Shown: positions 8,263 through 16,901 of the stretch, in pieces
Position numbering within the stretch: position 1 is the stretch's first letter
Layout of the letters: each line of letters begins with the position of its first letter
The notes under the pieces: model-generated
What the model was told of the DNA's origin: nothing
The model's input: the letters and a program-made list of their open reading frames with translations, nothing else
The model's database searches: none
From: JAHECQ01 sp963775125
GTDB taxonomy: Bacteria; Actinomycetota; Acidimicrobiia; Acidimicrobiales; SZUA-35
Length of the DNA stretch: 64,000 nucleotides
Direction: 5' to 3'
Assembly (NCBI GenBank): GCA_963775125.1
Contig: CAVZHQ010000007.1
Coordinates: 744,001 to 808,000, forward strand
Program-made: the position numbers and the translations under genes

Positions 8263-9528
8263 ATGTCAAGTTGGGACGTTCCACACTGGGCCGAGTTGGG
8301 TTTCCGGGAGGCGCGCGCCTTGTCGGGTCGAGCGAGGGTCACCGAGTTCTCCCCGGTGATGGCATCCATGGTCGAAGCGAGCCGGGCGGCGCTCAGGGAA
8401 CCACTTCGGGGCATCACGAACGACGGTGTGCTTCGACCAGGCCTGACGAAGCTGGCGACACCCGTTGGTGCCGGCGGCAACCATCCGCTGCTGGCCGATG
8501 CGGCCAAGCGGGTCGTCGAGGCGGCGCAGAACTTCGTCCAGCTGCTCACGCATGACGAGCGACGGCAGCTCGTCTTTCCTCTCGACGCCGACGAGAAGCG
8601 GCTCTGGCTGAACGTCCATCCCAACGTGATGCGCCACGGTCTGATGCTCGAAGCGCTCACGGTTCCCCAGCGCGATGCGGCCATGGGGCTCATGGCGGCG
8701 TGCCTCTCCGAGCGCGGCTTCCAACAGGCCCGTGACGTCATGCGGGTGAACGGCATGCTGGTCGACCTCACGGGCAAGCCCGACGAGTTCGGCGAGTGGC
8801 CGTACTGGGTGTCCTTCTTCGGCGAGCCGTCTCCTGACCAACCCTGGGCCTGGCAGATCGACGGTCACCACTTGAATGTGAACGTGTTCGTCCTCGGCGA
8901 CCAGATGGTCCTCACCCCAAGTTTCATGGGCAGCGAGCCGTGTCGAATCGACTCGGGCCCCCTCGCCGGGCTCGATCTCTTCCACCCCGAACAGCACGCC
9001 GGGGTGCAGTTCATGCGGTCGTTGAACGACGGTCAGCTGGCCAAGGCCGTCCGCTTCGATTCGATCCTGAACGGAACCCTGCCGCCGGAACTGACCCACA
9101 TCATCGACGGTCGAATGCAGGCGGGGGCGTTCAAGGACAACGCGGTCCTGCCCTACGAAGGGCTACGCGGCGACGCGTTGGGGGACGAGCAACGCAGGCT
9201 GCTTCGCCACCTCATCGGCACCTACGTCGGCTGGGGTCACGAGCACCACTCGGCGCCGCGGATGCACGAGATCGATGCCCACATCGACGAGACCTACTTC
9301 AGTTGGATGGGTCGCATCGGCGACGACGGTCCCTTCTACTACCGGGTGCAGAGCCCGCTGGTGCTGATCGAGTTCGACCATCATCCCGGCATCGTGTTCG
9401 ACAATCTCGAACCGTCGCACCACCACATCCACACCATCATCCGGACCCCGAACGCCGGCGACTACGGCATCGACCTCCTGCGTCAACACCACGACGAGTT
9501 CGATCATCGACACGGCGACCATGAGTAG
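8263..9528 (+). CDS. DUF3500 domain protein
   Basis: A 421-residue protein matching the DUF3500 family over its whole length. Recognisable parts are the LTHDERRQLVFPLD segment near residue 100, the WQIDGHHLNVNVFVLGDQM core near 205 and the C-terminal QSPLVLIEFDHHPGIVF. The many conserved histidines (DGHHLNVN, FDHHPG, HHHIHTII, EHHSAPRMHEID) suggest a metal site. The function of the family is not established; it occurs in bacteria and fungi, often beside catabolic genes. It is divergent from the HpaB-type gene, which suggests shared control. The downstream neighbour is convergent with a 25-base gap. Confidence 0.9.
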   Translation: MSSWDVPHWAELGFREARALSGRARVTEFSPVMASMVEASRAALREPLRGITNDGVLRPGLTKLATPVGAGGNHPLLADAAKRVVEAAQNFVQLLTHDERRQLVFPLDADEKRLWLNVHPNVMRHGLMLEALTVPQRDAAMGLMAACLSERGFQQARDVMRVNGMLVDLTGKPDEFGEWPYWVSFFGEPSPDQPWAWQIDGHHLNVNVFVLGDQMVLTPSFMGSEPCRIDSGPLAGLDLFHPEQHAGVQFMRSLNDGQLAKAVRFDSILNGTLPPELTHIIDGRMQAGAFKDNAVLPYEGLRGDALGDEQRRLLRHLIGTYVGWGHEHHSAPRMHEIDAHIDETYFSWMGRIGDDGPFYYRVQSPLVLIEFDHHPGIVFDNLEPSHHHIHTIIRTPNAGDYGIDLLRQHHDEFDHRHGDHE

Positions 9529-9553
9529 GGTCAGCATGAACCCATGATGGCGC

Positions 9554-10801
9554 TCAGCCGCGATAGTTGACCGCCGCCTGGCCGGTCGTAGCGGCTCCGG
9601 CCTCCTCCAACAGGTTCACCCCGAGCTTGTCGTAGTTGGTCTCGACGACGTGCACGTGGCTCTGGGCGACGAGGAGCTCGCGAACCAGTCGCTGGAGCGG
9701 ATTGTCCAGCCGCACCGCAGCCCCGCCTCCGTAGCGCAGTGCAGTCTGAGCGGCGGCGAGGGCGGCCTCGGTGGCCAGGGTGGTCGCCGATCGGATCTCG
9801 TTCTGTAGGCGAAGGTCGACCGGTCGGCCTTCGTTCTTGGTCGCCGCCAGGCGGTCGAGCACCCGGGCACCGTGATCCCGCGCTGCGCTCAGGCGAGCGT
9901 GGGCAACCCCGAGATCATGGTGGAAGGTTTCGCGCTGGGCGAGCGTGACGCTGGCCAGCGCTCGTTGTCGACTGGCCGCCAGTTGGGTGATCTCGTCGAG
10001 GGCTCTTCGGCCGACGCCGGTGGCGAAACCGATGTGGGCGGGACTGAGCTGTGGTCCGATGGGTGGATGAAACTTTGAGCCTCCGCGGCGAGGCTCGACG
10101 TCGAGGAAGTCGAACCAGAATCCGTCGGGCACGAAGACGTCGGACACCTCGTAGTCGAAGCTGCCCGACCCCGAAACCCCGAGCACATGCCAGTTGTCGT
10201 GAACGATGACGTCCTGCTTGGGGACGACGAACACGACGAAGCCCGCAGCGGGGGCATCGCCGGCCTTGACTCGGGCGCCGCCCAGCACCCACGACGAGTG
10301 GTTGATGCCGCTGCCCCAGCTGTAGCGGCCGTTGACGCGCACACCGCCCGTCTCGGGCACGGCCACTCCGATGGGTGCCATCTGGCCGGCGACGACGCCC
10401 CAGTCCGGGCCACCCCAGATGGCCTCGGCTGCGAGGTCGGACACATAGCCCGAAGGGATCGCGGTGTGGAGGCAGCCGACGAACAGGTTCCACCCGGCGC
10501 TCGAGCTGTAGCGCGTGACCGCCTCGATGGCCTCCATCTCTGCCGTCGGGTGGGACTCGTCGCCACCAACCTCGGTCGCGGCCGAGATACGGAACAATCC
10601 GGCCTGTGAAAGCGCATCGACGGCGGCAGCGGGGAGGTGGCGCTGGGCCTCGGCCTCAGCCTCGGTGCTGCGCAGCGTCGGTCCGATCTGGTCGATCCGC
10701 TCGGCGAGGTCGTCGCTCATGCGGTAGCGGTCCCAGGCGAGCACGGGTCCAACCCCATCGGCGAGTCGAGGGTCTGCTTGGTTCGTCGCGGCCTGATTCA
10801 C
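9554..10801 (-). CDS. Acyl-CoA dehydrogenase-fold flavin monooxygenase (HsaA/DszC-like)
   Basis: About 415 residues with an acyl-CoA-dehydrogenase fold. The N-terminal helical part ends in LFRISAATEVGG, the middle beta domain contains VNGRYSWGSGINHSSWVLGG and WHVLGVSGSGSFDYEV, and the C-terminal domain contains LRYGGGAAVRLDNPLQRLVREL. The catalytic Glu of true acyl-CoA dehydrogenases is not evident. The WSG-type middle motif fits the group-D flavin monooxygenases (HsaA, DszC, hydroxyphenylacetate oxygenases) that use reduced flavin. The start is uncertain: GTG at 10801, or an ATG (MSDDLAERI) at 10720. It is divergent from the bicupin gene by 22 bases. Confidence 0.8.
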   Translation of the reverse strand: MNQAATNQADPRLADGVGPVLAWDRYRMSDDLAERIDQIGPTLRSTEAEAEAQRHLPAAAVDALSQAGLFRISAATEVGGDESHPTAEMEAIEAVTRYSSSAGWNLFVGCLHTAIPSGYVSDLAAEAIWGGPDWGVVAGQMAPIGVAVPETGGVRVNGRYSWGSGINHSSWVLGGARVKAGDAPAAGFVVFVVPKQDVIVHDNWHVLGVSGSGSFDYEVSDVFVPDGFWFDFLDVEPRRGGSKFHPPIGPQLSPAHIGFATGVGRRALDEITQLAASRQRALASVTLAQRETFHHDLGVAHARLSAARDHGARVLDRLAATKNEGRPVDLRLQNEIRSATTLATEAALAAAQTALRYGGGAAVRLDNPLQRLVRELLVAQSHVHVVETNYDKLGVNLLEEAGAATTGQAAVNYRG

Positions 10802-10823
10802 GGGGCCAAGCTACCCTGCGGAC

Positions 10824-11615
10824 ATGGCGCCTTTCACCGGACTTCGCTCCCGAGCCCGAACCGTCGACTTCGACGGGTTCGACCCCGGCAAGTACTCGAC
10901 ACAACACCTTTTCCACGGCGAGTCGTGCGCCATTCTGGGGAGCAACGTCCCCGCAGGCAAGCCGGCGTTCGGGCATCACCGCCACGAGTACAGCGACCAG
11001 CTCTACTACATCGTGAAGGGGGAGATGCAGGTTCAGCTGGGCACCAAGACCTTCACCGCGGGGCCCGACACGTTGGTGTACATCCCGAAGGGCCAGCCCC
11101 ACCACAACTGGAACGAGGGCGACATCGACGAATTCCACCTCGAGATCATCGCTCCGTGCCCATTCCCCTCGCTGTCGTTGGCCACCCCGACCTCGGACAT
11201 CGGTGACGACGATCAGCCGTTCGTGGTCCAGGAACTCGATCCTGACGCGTTCGTCGACAGCGCCAAGTTCCCCGGGTTCTCACTGAACCGGAGCATCTTT
11301 CCCGACGGACATTCCAGCTACGCCTCGATCTACGTCGGCGAAGTTGCCCCCGGCGCCGGTGGACCCGGCACCCACATCCACGCCTTCGACCAGTTCTACT
11401 TCGTGCTCAGCGGTGTGCTCAGCGTCGAGGTCGGGCTCGATCGGCTGGAAGCCGGACCCGGCACGCTCGTCACTCTCCCCGCCGGCGTCCCCCATCGACA
11501 GTGGAATCAGGGAACCGAGACCGAGCGCCACCTGGCGCTCCTCATCCCGAGCCCCGAGCCGGGCAAACCCCTCGACCTCGGCGTCCTCTATCAGCTCACC
11601 GGCGAAGCCCACTGA
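10824..11615 (+). CDS. Two-domain cupin protein
   Basis: A 263-residue bicupin. The first barrel has PAFGHHRHEYSDQLYYIVKG, with the HxH...E metal ligands, and TLVYIPKGQPHHNW. The second has GTHIHAFDQFYFVLSG and LVTLPAGVPHRQWN. Both halves thus retain the two cupin motifs with their histidines, so each could hold a metal. Bicupins include dioxygenases, decarboxylases and storage-like proteins; nothing here fixes the substrate. The gene is divergent from a flavin monooxygenase and could handle its product (inference). A nested palindromic element follows it. Confidence 0.85.
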   Translation: MAPFTGLRSRARTVDFDGFDPGKYSTQHLFHGESCAILGSNVPAGKPAFGHHRHEYSDQLYYIVKGEMQVQLGTKTFTAGPDTLVYIPKGQPHHNWNEGDIDEFHLEIIAPCPFPSLSLATPTSDIGDDDQPFVVQELDPDAFVDSAKFPGFSLNRSIFPDGHSSYASIYVGEVAPGAGGPGTHIHAFDQFYFVLSGVLSVEVGLDRLEAGPGTLVTLPAGVPHRQWNQGTETERHLALLIPSPEPGKPLDLGVLYQLTGEAH

Positions 11616-11626
11616 CCCGGCGGACC

Positions 11627-11739
11627 CTCATTCTGCAAGCCCCACCCCCCGCACCCCCGTTCTGCAAGACCGACCACCCCCAGGCGTGGGTGAGGGGCTT
11701 GCAGAACGGGGCTGAGGGGTCGGGAGCTTGCAGAACGAG
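11627..11739. repeat. Nested palindromic element, copy A (TTCTGCAAG type)
   Basis: Four copies of one 9-base motif: TTCTGCAAG at 11631 and 11660, then its complement CTTGCAGAA at 11698 and 11727. The spacing between start points is 29, 38 and 29. The inner pair extends to a perfect 14-bp stem (CCCCGTTCTGCAAG with its complement), and the outer pair matches at 12 of 13 bases. It lies between the convergent ends of the bicupin and OYE-type genes. The same motif and identical spacing recur at 34.7 kb. Confidence 0.85.
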
Positions 11740-11789
11740 TACGGAGGGAAATAGCGGAGAAATCGGAGGGAATCGGGTGGGCGGAGCTG

Positions 11790-12893
11790 TCAGTCGGCGA
11801 TGAAGCCTTTCCAGCTCGACATGTAGTCGATGAAGGGGTCGGACAGGCCTTCGTCTGCCAGGTGCTGGCGGGTGACGGGCGTGCGGCACGGCACCCAGTT
11901 GGCGTCCTTCTCGAGCTGCTTGGGGTAGTCGTGGTGGAGGATGGCGACTCGGCCGAGGATCGGGAAGTCGGCGCCGAGCTCGAGGACCCGTTCGACGTCG
12001 GCGGGATCGTGGATCTTGCCGGCGACGCCGATGGGAACGACTCTGCCCTGGGGGTCGGTGCGGCGGGCGAGATCGGTGGTGATCTCACACAGCGTGCGGC
12101 CGGCCCACGCCGGATTCTCCGAAGCTTCTTCGGGTTCCTTGAAACAGTTCCACAGGGAAAGGTCGAGGAAGTCGACGTGTCCGGTGTCGATGAGCTGCTG
12201 GATCAAACCCAGGATCTCGGCCAGGCGCATACCGAACCGCTCGGGCGACACACGCACGCCGACGATGAAATCGGGCCCGGTCTCGGCCCGGATGCCGTCG
12301 AGGATCTCGAAGAGCAAGCGGCTGCGGTTCTCGAAGGAGCCGCCGTACTGATCGGTTCGATGGTTGATGTCGGCGCTGAGGAATTGGCAGATGATGTAGC
12401 CGTGCGCGCCGTGCAACTCGACGCCGTGGAAGCCGGTCTGCTCGGCGCGGACCGCAGCGGCGACGAAGTCGGCGACGAGTTCGTGCACCTCGTCGGTCGT
12501 GAGCGCTCGTGCTCCGGTGTCGGGATCGTCCGATGGGCAGACCGGAGTGGTCCCGATGAGGTCCGCAGGAGAACGGTTGCCGGCGTGGTGCAGCTGCACG
12601 AGGGAGACCGAGCCGGTGGCATTGATGTCTTCGGCCAGCCGGCGAAGGCCTGGCAGATGGACGTCGGAGAAAATTCCGAGCTGGCCGGGGAATCCCTGCC
12701 CGACGGCCTGGACGTGCGCCGCGCACGTCATGGTCGCTCCGAATCCACCCTCGGCCCGCATGGTCAGCCAACGGTGTTCCTCATCGCTGAGGGTTCCGTC
12801 GGCGTGACTCTGCGTATTGGTGAGCGGTGCCAACATGAAACGGTTGGGCATCGCCGGGCCGCGCGGGAACGAGAGTGATTCGAAGAGGGTCAT
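11790..12893 (-). CDS. Old Yellow Enzyme family NADH:flavin oxidoreductase
   Basis: A 367-residue TIM-barrel flavoprotein. The N-terminal NRFMLAPLTNTQSHADG aligns with the FMN-binding start of OYE enzymes. The mid-protein VELHGAHGYIICQFLS and HRTDQYGGSFENRSRL are the classic substrate and FMN motifs, followed by FIVGVRVSPERFG. The end has GADFPILGRVAILHHDYPKQL in place of the usual GR-FMN-phosphate segment. There is no C-terminal FeS/FAD extension, so it is a short OYE rather than a 2,4-dienoyl-CoA reductase. It lies 20 bases after an acyl-CoA dehydrogenase on the same strand, which suggests a shared role in reducing or oxidising alpha,beta-unsaturated intermediates. Confidence 0.9.
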   Translation of the reverse strand: MTLFESLSFPRGPAMPNRFMLAPLTNTQSHADGTLSDEEHRWLTMRAEGGFGATMTCAAHVQAVGQGFPGQLGIFSDVHLPGLRRLAEDINATGSVSLVQLHHAGNRSPADLIGTTPVCPSDDPDTGARALTTDEVHELVADFVAAAVRAEQTGFHGVELHGAHGYIICQFLSADINHRTDQYGGSFENRSRLLFEILDGIRAETGPDFIVGVRVSPERFGMRLAEILGLIQQLIDTGHVDFLDLSLWNCFKEPEEASENPAWAGRTLCEITTDLARRTDPQGRVVPIGVAGKIHDPADVERVLELGADFPILGRVAILHHDYPKQLEKDANWVPCRTPVTRQHLADEGLSDPFIDYMSSWKGFIAD

Positions 12894-12913
12894 CGGTCAG
12901 GGACTCCTGGGGA

Positions 12914-14140
12914 TCAGGGACGGAAGCTGGGCTCGTAGCGACGCAGCTCACGACGGGCGATGGTCATCTTGTGCACCTCGTCCGGGCCGTCGGCGATTCG
13001 CAACGTACGCATGTGGGCGTACATGTGCGCCAACGGGAAGAACTGGGTGACACCAGCGGCGCCGTGGATCTGGATGGCCCGATCGATGATCTTGAGGGCC
13101 ATGTTGGGAATGGCGACCTTGATCCCCGAGATCTCCTGGGCTGCCGCCTTGTTGCCGACCGTGTCCATCAGATGCGCGACATACATGACGTACTGGCGAG
13201 CCTGGTCGATCTCGATGCGTCCTTCGGCGATCCAGTCCTGAACCAGGCTGTGCTGGGCCACGGTCTTGCCGAAGGTTTCGCGGTCGAGGGCACGGCGGCA
13301 CATGGCTTCGAGCGCACGCTCGGCCACGCCGATGGCCCGCATGCAGTGGTGGATCCGACCCGGTCCGAGACGGGCCTGGCTGATGGCGAACCCATCACCC
13401 TCGCCGCCGAGGATGTGATCTTCGGGGACACGGACGTCTTCGTAGATGATCTCGGGGTGGCCACCGCGGTCGTGGTAGCCGAAGACCATCGGGTCGCGAC
13501 CGATGCTGATACCCGGCGTGTTCTTGGGCACCACGATCATCGACTGCTGGCGATGGGCCGAAGCGTTGGGGTCGTTCTTGCCCATGACGATCAGGACTTC
13601 ACACTCGGGGCGAAGGGCGTTGGACGAGAACCACTTGCGTCCGTTGAGGACGTAGTCCTTGCCGTCCTTGTTGATGCTGAGCTCGATGTTCGATGCATCC
13701 GAAGACGCAACGAGGGGCTCGGTCATCGAGAAGGCCGAGCGAATCTCGCCTTCGAGCAGGGGAGCGAGCCAGCGTTGCTTCACCGCGTCGGAGGCGAAGA
13801 GGTTGAGGATCTCCATGTTGCCGGTGTCCGGCGCCGAACAGTTGAGGGCTTCGGAGGCGAAGGTGACCTTGCCGAGTTCCTCGGAGATCGGGGCGTAGTC
13901 GACGTTTGACAGCTTCGTGCCCGGAGCCTGTGGGTCGAGGTGGGGGATGAAGAGGTTCCAAAGCCCGCGCTCGCGCGCCGCGGCCTTGAGCTTGTCCAGG
14001 ATTGGCGGCGAGGCGTTGTGGTCGTCGAGGGAGTGGTACTCCTCGTAGAACTCTTCCTCGTTGGGGTAGATGAAGTCGTCCATGAACGACTTCACGGACT
14101 CCTGTATCTCCAAGCCCTTGGCGGTGAATTCGTAGGTCAT
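12914..14140 (-). CDS. Acyl-CoA dehydrogenase
   Basis: A 408-residue acyl-CoA dehydrogenase of the long actinobacterial type (ACAD10/11-like C-terminal family). The start MTYEFTAKGLEIQESVKSF follows an AGGAGG ribosome site; a longer frame exists but has no such support. The FAD-binding middle has SAFSMTEPLVASSDASNI and YVLNGRKWFSSNA. The C-terminal helices carry RALDRETFGKTVAQHSLVQD and RTLRIADGPDEVHKMTIARR, the usual FAD/CoA contacts with the catalytic acid region upstream of DGPDE. It introduces a double bond in an acyl-CoA and passes electrons to ETF. An OYE-type gene follows after 20 bases. Confidence 0.92.
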   Translation of the reverse strand: MTYEFTAKGLEIQESVKSFMDDFIYPNEEEFYEEYHSLDDHNASPPILDKLKAAARERGLWNLFIPHLDPQAPGTKLSNVDYAPISEELGKVTFASEALNCSAPDTGNMEILNLFASDAVKQRWLAPLLEGEIRSAFSMTEPLVASSDASNIELSINKDGKDYVLNGRKWFSSNALRPECEVLIVMGKNDPNASAHRQQSMIVVPKNTPGISIGRDPMVFGYHDRGGHPEIIYEDVRVPEDHILGGEGDGFAISQARLGPGRIHHCMRAIGVAERALEAMCRRALDRETFGKTVAQHSLVQDWIAEGRIEIDQARQYVMYVAHLMDTVGNKAAAQEISGIKVAIPNMALKIIDRAIQIHGAAGVTQFFPLAHMYAHMRTLRIADGPDEVHKMTIARRELRRYEPSFRP

Positions 14141-14307
14141 GCGCTTCCTCCTGGCATCCCTCAGGGGGTGCTCGGCAGTCCGATGGTTGACTCTTCTCGA
14201 TCTCTTGCTAGCAGGAATCTGGGTCGGGTGTGAAGCTGGAACCGCTGTTGAACTTGTCTCAGCCCGTCGATCCGGACCCGGACGCGGCACAGAGGTACGC
14301 TCTCGCC

Positions 14308-14536
14308 ATGACTGCAGACGATGCCAGCAAAGTCGACGACGCCGCCATCAACCGCCAGGAGCAGATCTGGGCCGGCATGTACGGCCCGTCCAACGCTGCT
14401 ACCTACGTTGCTGCGGCGCGGGCAATGCGGGCCGAACAGCCCGAAACCGACATCAAGGACATCCTCCAGCGCGGTCGAACCCGAGAACGAGATGGACGCC
14501 GACGAGGTCGGCACCTATCGCCCCGCCGTCGGCTGA
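14308..14536 (+). CDS. Small acidic protein of unknown function (one frame break)
   Basis: A short gene of about 75 residues when joined across one extra base near 14470. The first part is MTADDASKVDDAAINRQEQI, followed by WAGMYGPSNAATYVAAARAM and ending at DIKDILQ. In the next frame it continues AVEPENEMDADEVGTYRPAV and stops. The composition on both sides of the break is acidic and consistent, which is why I join them. Without the join the first frame runs on as arginine-rich, shadow-like sequence. No family is recognised. It is divergent from the acyl-CoA dehydrogenase gene and convergent with a membrane-protein gene. Confidence 0.45.
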
Positions 14537-14546
14537 CCGGACCGAG

Positions 14547-15131
14547 TCAGACAGGATCGTTGGCGATCTCGCGGGCCTTGAGGTCTTGGGCGAGGTTGCG
14601 GGCCTTGCGCTTGTTGCGTCGGCGCGAGTTGACGAGGGCGAGGAAGGCGAACGTCAGCAGCGCACCGATGACGGACCCGACGAGCGTTCCGCCGCGTAGG
14701 CCGGGGCCATCGACATCGAGGATGCGCTCGCCGGCGTGGGCGGCGTTGCCGGAGCCGAGCACGATGCCCAGGGTGGCGAGGTTGGGGGCGGCGAGGAGCA
14801 CCGCAAGCACGACGAAGATCAGCGCCCGCTTGAATCCGCCTCGGAATCGCCAACCGAGCGCCAAGGCGACCAGCGGCAGGATGGTGAACAGGGCGCCCAC
14901 CGCGAAACCGAAGAAGCTGCCGAAGATGAGCCTGCCGTCGATGAGGTTGCCCAGTCGTTGGGCCCACCAGCGGGGGATGACGGCAGACCCGAGCAGCCAG
15001 GCCAGGCCCAGGCCGACGAGGAGGACCAGCCAGGTGATGATGCGCGAGAGAAAGGGCGATCCCTTCGTCTGGGGCAGTGACTGACCCCGAGATGTCGGGT
15101 TCAGGGGAGAGGTTGGTTCGGGGGCGCCCAT
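14547..15131 (-). CDS. Integral membrane protein of unknown function
   Basis: About 194 residues from the ATG of MGAPEPTSP. After a polar N-terminus there are four hydrophobic segments: IITWLVLLVGLGLAWLLGSA, LIFGSFFGFAVGALFTILPL, ALIFVVLAVLLAAPNLATLG and GTLVGSVIGALLTFAFLALV. The tail NSRRRNKRKARNLAQDLKAR is highly basic and probably cytoplasmic. A similar topology occurs in many small actinobacterial membrane proteins, but I do not recognise a family. The start lies four bases after the stop of the GMC oxidoreductase gene, so the two are co-transcribed. Confidence 0.7.
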   Translation of the reverse strand: MGAPEPTSPLNPTSRGQSLPQTKGSPFLSRIITWLVLLVGLGLAWLLGSAVIPRWWAQRLGNLIDGRLIFGSFFGFAVGALFTILPLVALALGWRFRGGFKRALIFVVLAVLLAAPNLATLGIVLGSGNAAHAGERILDVDGPGLRGGTLVGSVIGALLTFAFLALVNSRRRNKRKARNLAQDLKAREIANDPV

Positions 15132-15135
15132 CGGA

Positions 15136-16863
15136 TCAGTCTGGCCCACGGTTGACGAAAGCCGCCGGCACGAGCCGGGTGACAGCGGCGGACGGGTCGA
15201 TCGGCGTCAGCGGCCGATAGGGCGCGCCGAAGGGCGGCCGCGGATCGTCCCCGCCTTTGTTGGGCCACAGCGCCATGGCCCGTTCGGCCTGGGCGGTGAT
15301 GGTGAGCGACGGGTTGACACCCAGGTTGGCGGAAATGGTCGATCCATCGACGATGTGCAGCCCGGGATGGCCGAAGACTCGGTGGTACGGGTCGACCACC
15401 CCGGTCTCGGCCGACTCGCCGATGGTGCATCCGCCGATGAAGTGGGCGGTGACGGGGATGTCGAAGATCTCGGTGGCCGCGCTGGCCGGGTAGCCGTCCA
15501 TCTGGTGCGCCATCCGTTTGTAGGTTTCGTTTGCCAGCGGGATGAACGTCGGGTTCGACCGACCCGCTCCCGACGTCGAACCCAGACGGGTCCTACCCAG
15601 CCGACTGCGGCGCAAACCGACCGTGATCGAGTTGTCGACCGACTGCATGACCAGGCCGATGACGGTCCGCTCGGCCCACTTCCCGATGCCGGCATACATC
15701 GAGACCAATTGGCCCGGATGAGCGAGCACCGACTCGAGCCAGGACTTCCACCGCGGGGCGTCGCCGCCGATGAGCACGGTCCCGAGAAGCGCCATGGCGT
15801 TGGAGCCCTTGCCGTAGCGGACGGGTTGGACGTGGGTGTGCTCGTCGGGATGGATCGAGGACGTGATGGCGACGCCGCGGGTGAAGTCGACGCGGGCTGT
15901 GTTGCGCCGCCGGGTCTGGGCACCGCCGAGGGACTCCGAGTTGGTCCGCGTGCGGACGCCGAGGCGGGGGGACAGGTGGGGGAGTGATCCGTCGGCCTTC
16001 ATGCGATGCAGCAGTTGTTGGGTCCCCCAAGTGCCGGCTGCGACCACGACTTGGTCGGCACGGTACGTGCGTCTTGGTCGGCGGCGCAGACCACTTCGGT
16101 GGGTTTCGAGGACGAAACCGGTTCCCGTGGACGCCAACCGGTCGACCGTCGTCTCGGGAACGATCACCGCGCCGGCCCGTTCTGCCAGATGAAGATAGTT
16201 CTTCACCAGGGTGTTCTTGGCGTTGTGACGGCATCCGGTCATGCACGAGCCGCACTCGATGCAACCGGTGCGCGGCGGACCGGCGCCATCGAAGAAGGGG
16301 TCATCGACGGTCACTCCGGGGGTGACCTGATCGTCGGCGCCGAAATGCACGCCGACCGGCGCCATGCGAAACGTGTGGCCCACGCCGAGGTCCACGGCGA
16401 CCGCCTGCATGACCTCGTCCGCCGGGGTCATGGTCGGGTTGATCACCACGCCGAGCATGCTCCGAGCAAGTTGGTAGTAGGGCTCGAGTTCGCCACGCCA
16501 GTCGGTGATGTGCCCCCACTGGTCGTCCCGGTAGAAGGCGTCGCTCGTCGGTTGATAGAGCGTGTTGGCGTAGTTGAGCGAGCCGCCGCCGACGCCTGAT
16601 CCTGCGAGTACCAGGACATCGTCGAGGAGGTGGATGCGTTGCAGGCCGAGCAGGCCGAGCCTCGGCGCCCAGAGGAAGCGACGGAGGTCCCAGGAGGTCT
16701 CGGGGAAGTCCTCGTCGGCGAATCGGCGTCCGGCTTCGAGCACTGCGACCCGGTATCCCTTCTCCGCCAATCGCAAGGCGGACACCGCCCCACCGAACCC
16801 CGATCCGATGATGACGACGTCGAAGTGGTCGCGGGTGTTGCCTGTCACCTTTCCAGCCTTCAC
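15136..16863 (-). CDS. GMC / cholesterol-oxidase-like oxidoreductase with Cys cluster
   Basis: A 575-residue FAD enzyme. The dinucleotide motif VVIIGSGFGGAVSALRLAEK is at residues 17-36, followed by VLEAGRRF. LAGSGVGGGSLNYANTLYQP near residue 90 is the second FAD contact. Cysteines 201, 204, 207 and 211 (GCIECGSCMTGCRHNAKN) form a ferredoxin-like C-x2-C-x2-C-x3-C group seen in a cholesterol-oxidase-like GMC subfamily. The C-terminal GGCTIGESAETGVVDPYHRV and GLHIVDGSTISANLGVNPS hold the usual active-site loop and last FAD contact. It probably oxidises a sterol-like or other secondary alcohol. No export signal is visible. The membrane-protein gene downstream is in the same operon, and the upstream gene is divergent by 38 bases. 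Confidence 0.88.
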   Translation of the reverse strand: MKAGKVTGNTRDHFDVVIIGSGFGGAVSALRLAEKGYRVAVLEAGRRFADEDFPETSWDLRRFLWAPRLGLLGLQRIHLLDDVLVLAGSGVGGGSLNYANTLYQPTSDAFYRDDQWGHITDWRGELEPYYQLARSMLGVVINPTMTPADEVMQAVAVDLGVGHTFRMAPVGVHFGADDQVTPGVTVDDPFFDGAGPPRTGCIECGSCMTGCRHNAKNTLVKNYLHLAERAGAVIVPETTVDRLASTGTGFVLETHRSGLRRRPRRTYRADQVVVAAGTWGTQQLLHRMKADGSLPHLSPRLGVRTRTNSESLGGAQTRRRNTARVDFTRGVAITSSIHPDEHTHVQPVRYGKGSNAMALLGTVLIGGDAPRWKSWLESVLAHPGQLVSMYAGIGKWAERTVIGLVMQSVDNSITVGLRRSRLGRTRLGSTSGAGRSNPTFIPLANETYKRMAHQMDGYPASAATEIFDIPVTAHFIGGCTIGESAETGVVDPYHRVFGHPGLHIVDGSTISANLGVNPSLTITAQAERAMALWPNKGGDDPRPPFGAPYRPLTPIDPSAAVTRLVPAAFVNRGPD

Positions 16864-16901
16864 AATCCCAAGTGTGCACGGTTCCCTGGCAAGATGGCGG
16901 T

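Noticed and set aside
11596..12088. Open frames across palindromic copy A
   Set aside because: They come from the repeat itself and from the antisense of the OYE-type gene, and produce low-complexity words such as LQNGG and ACRM, not proteins.
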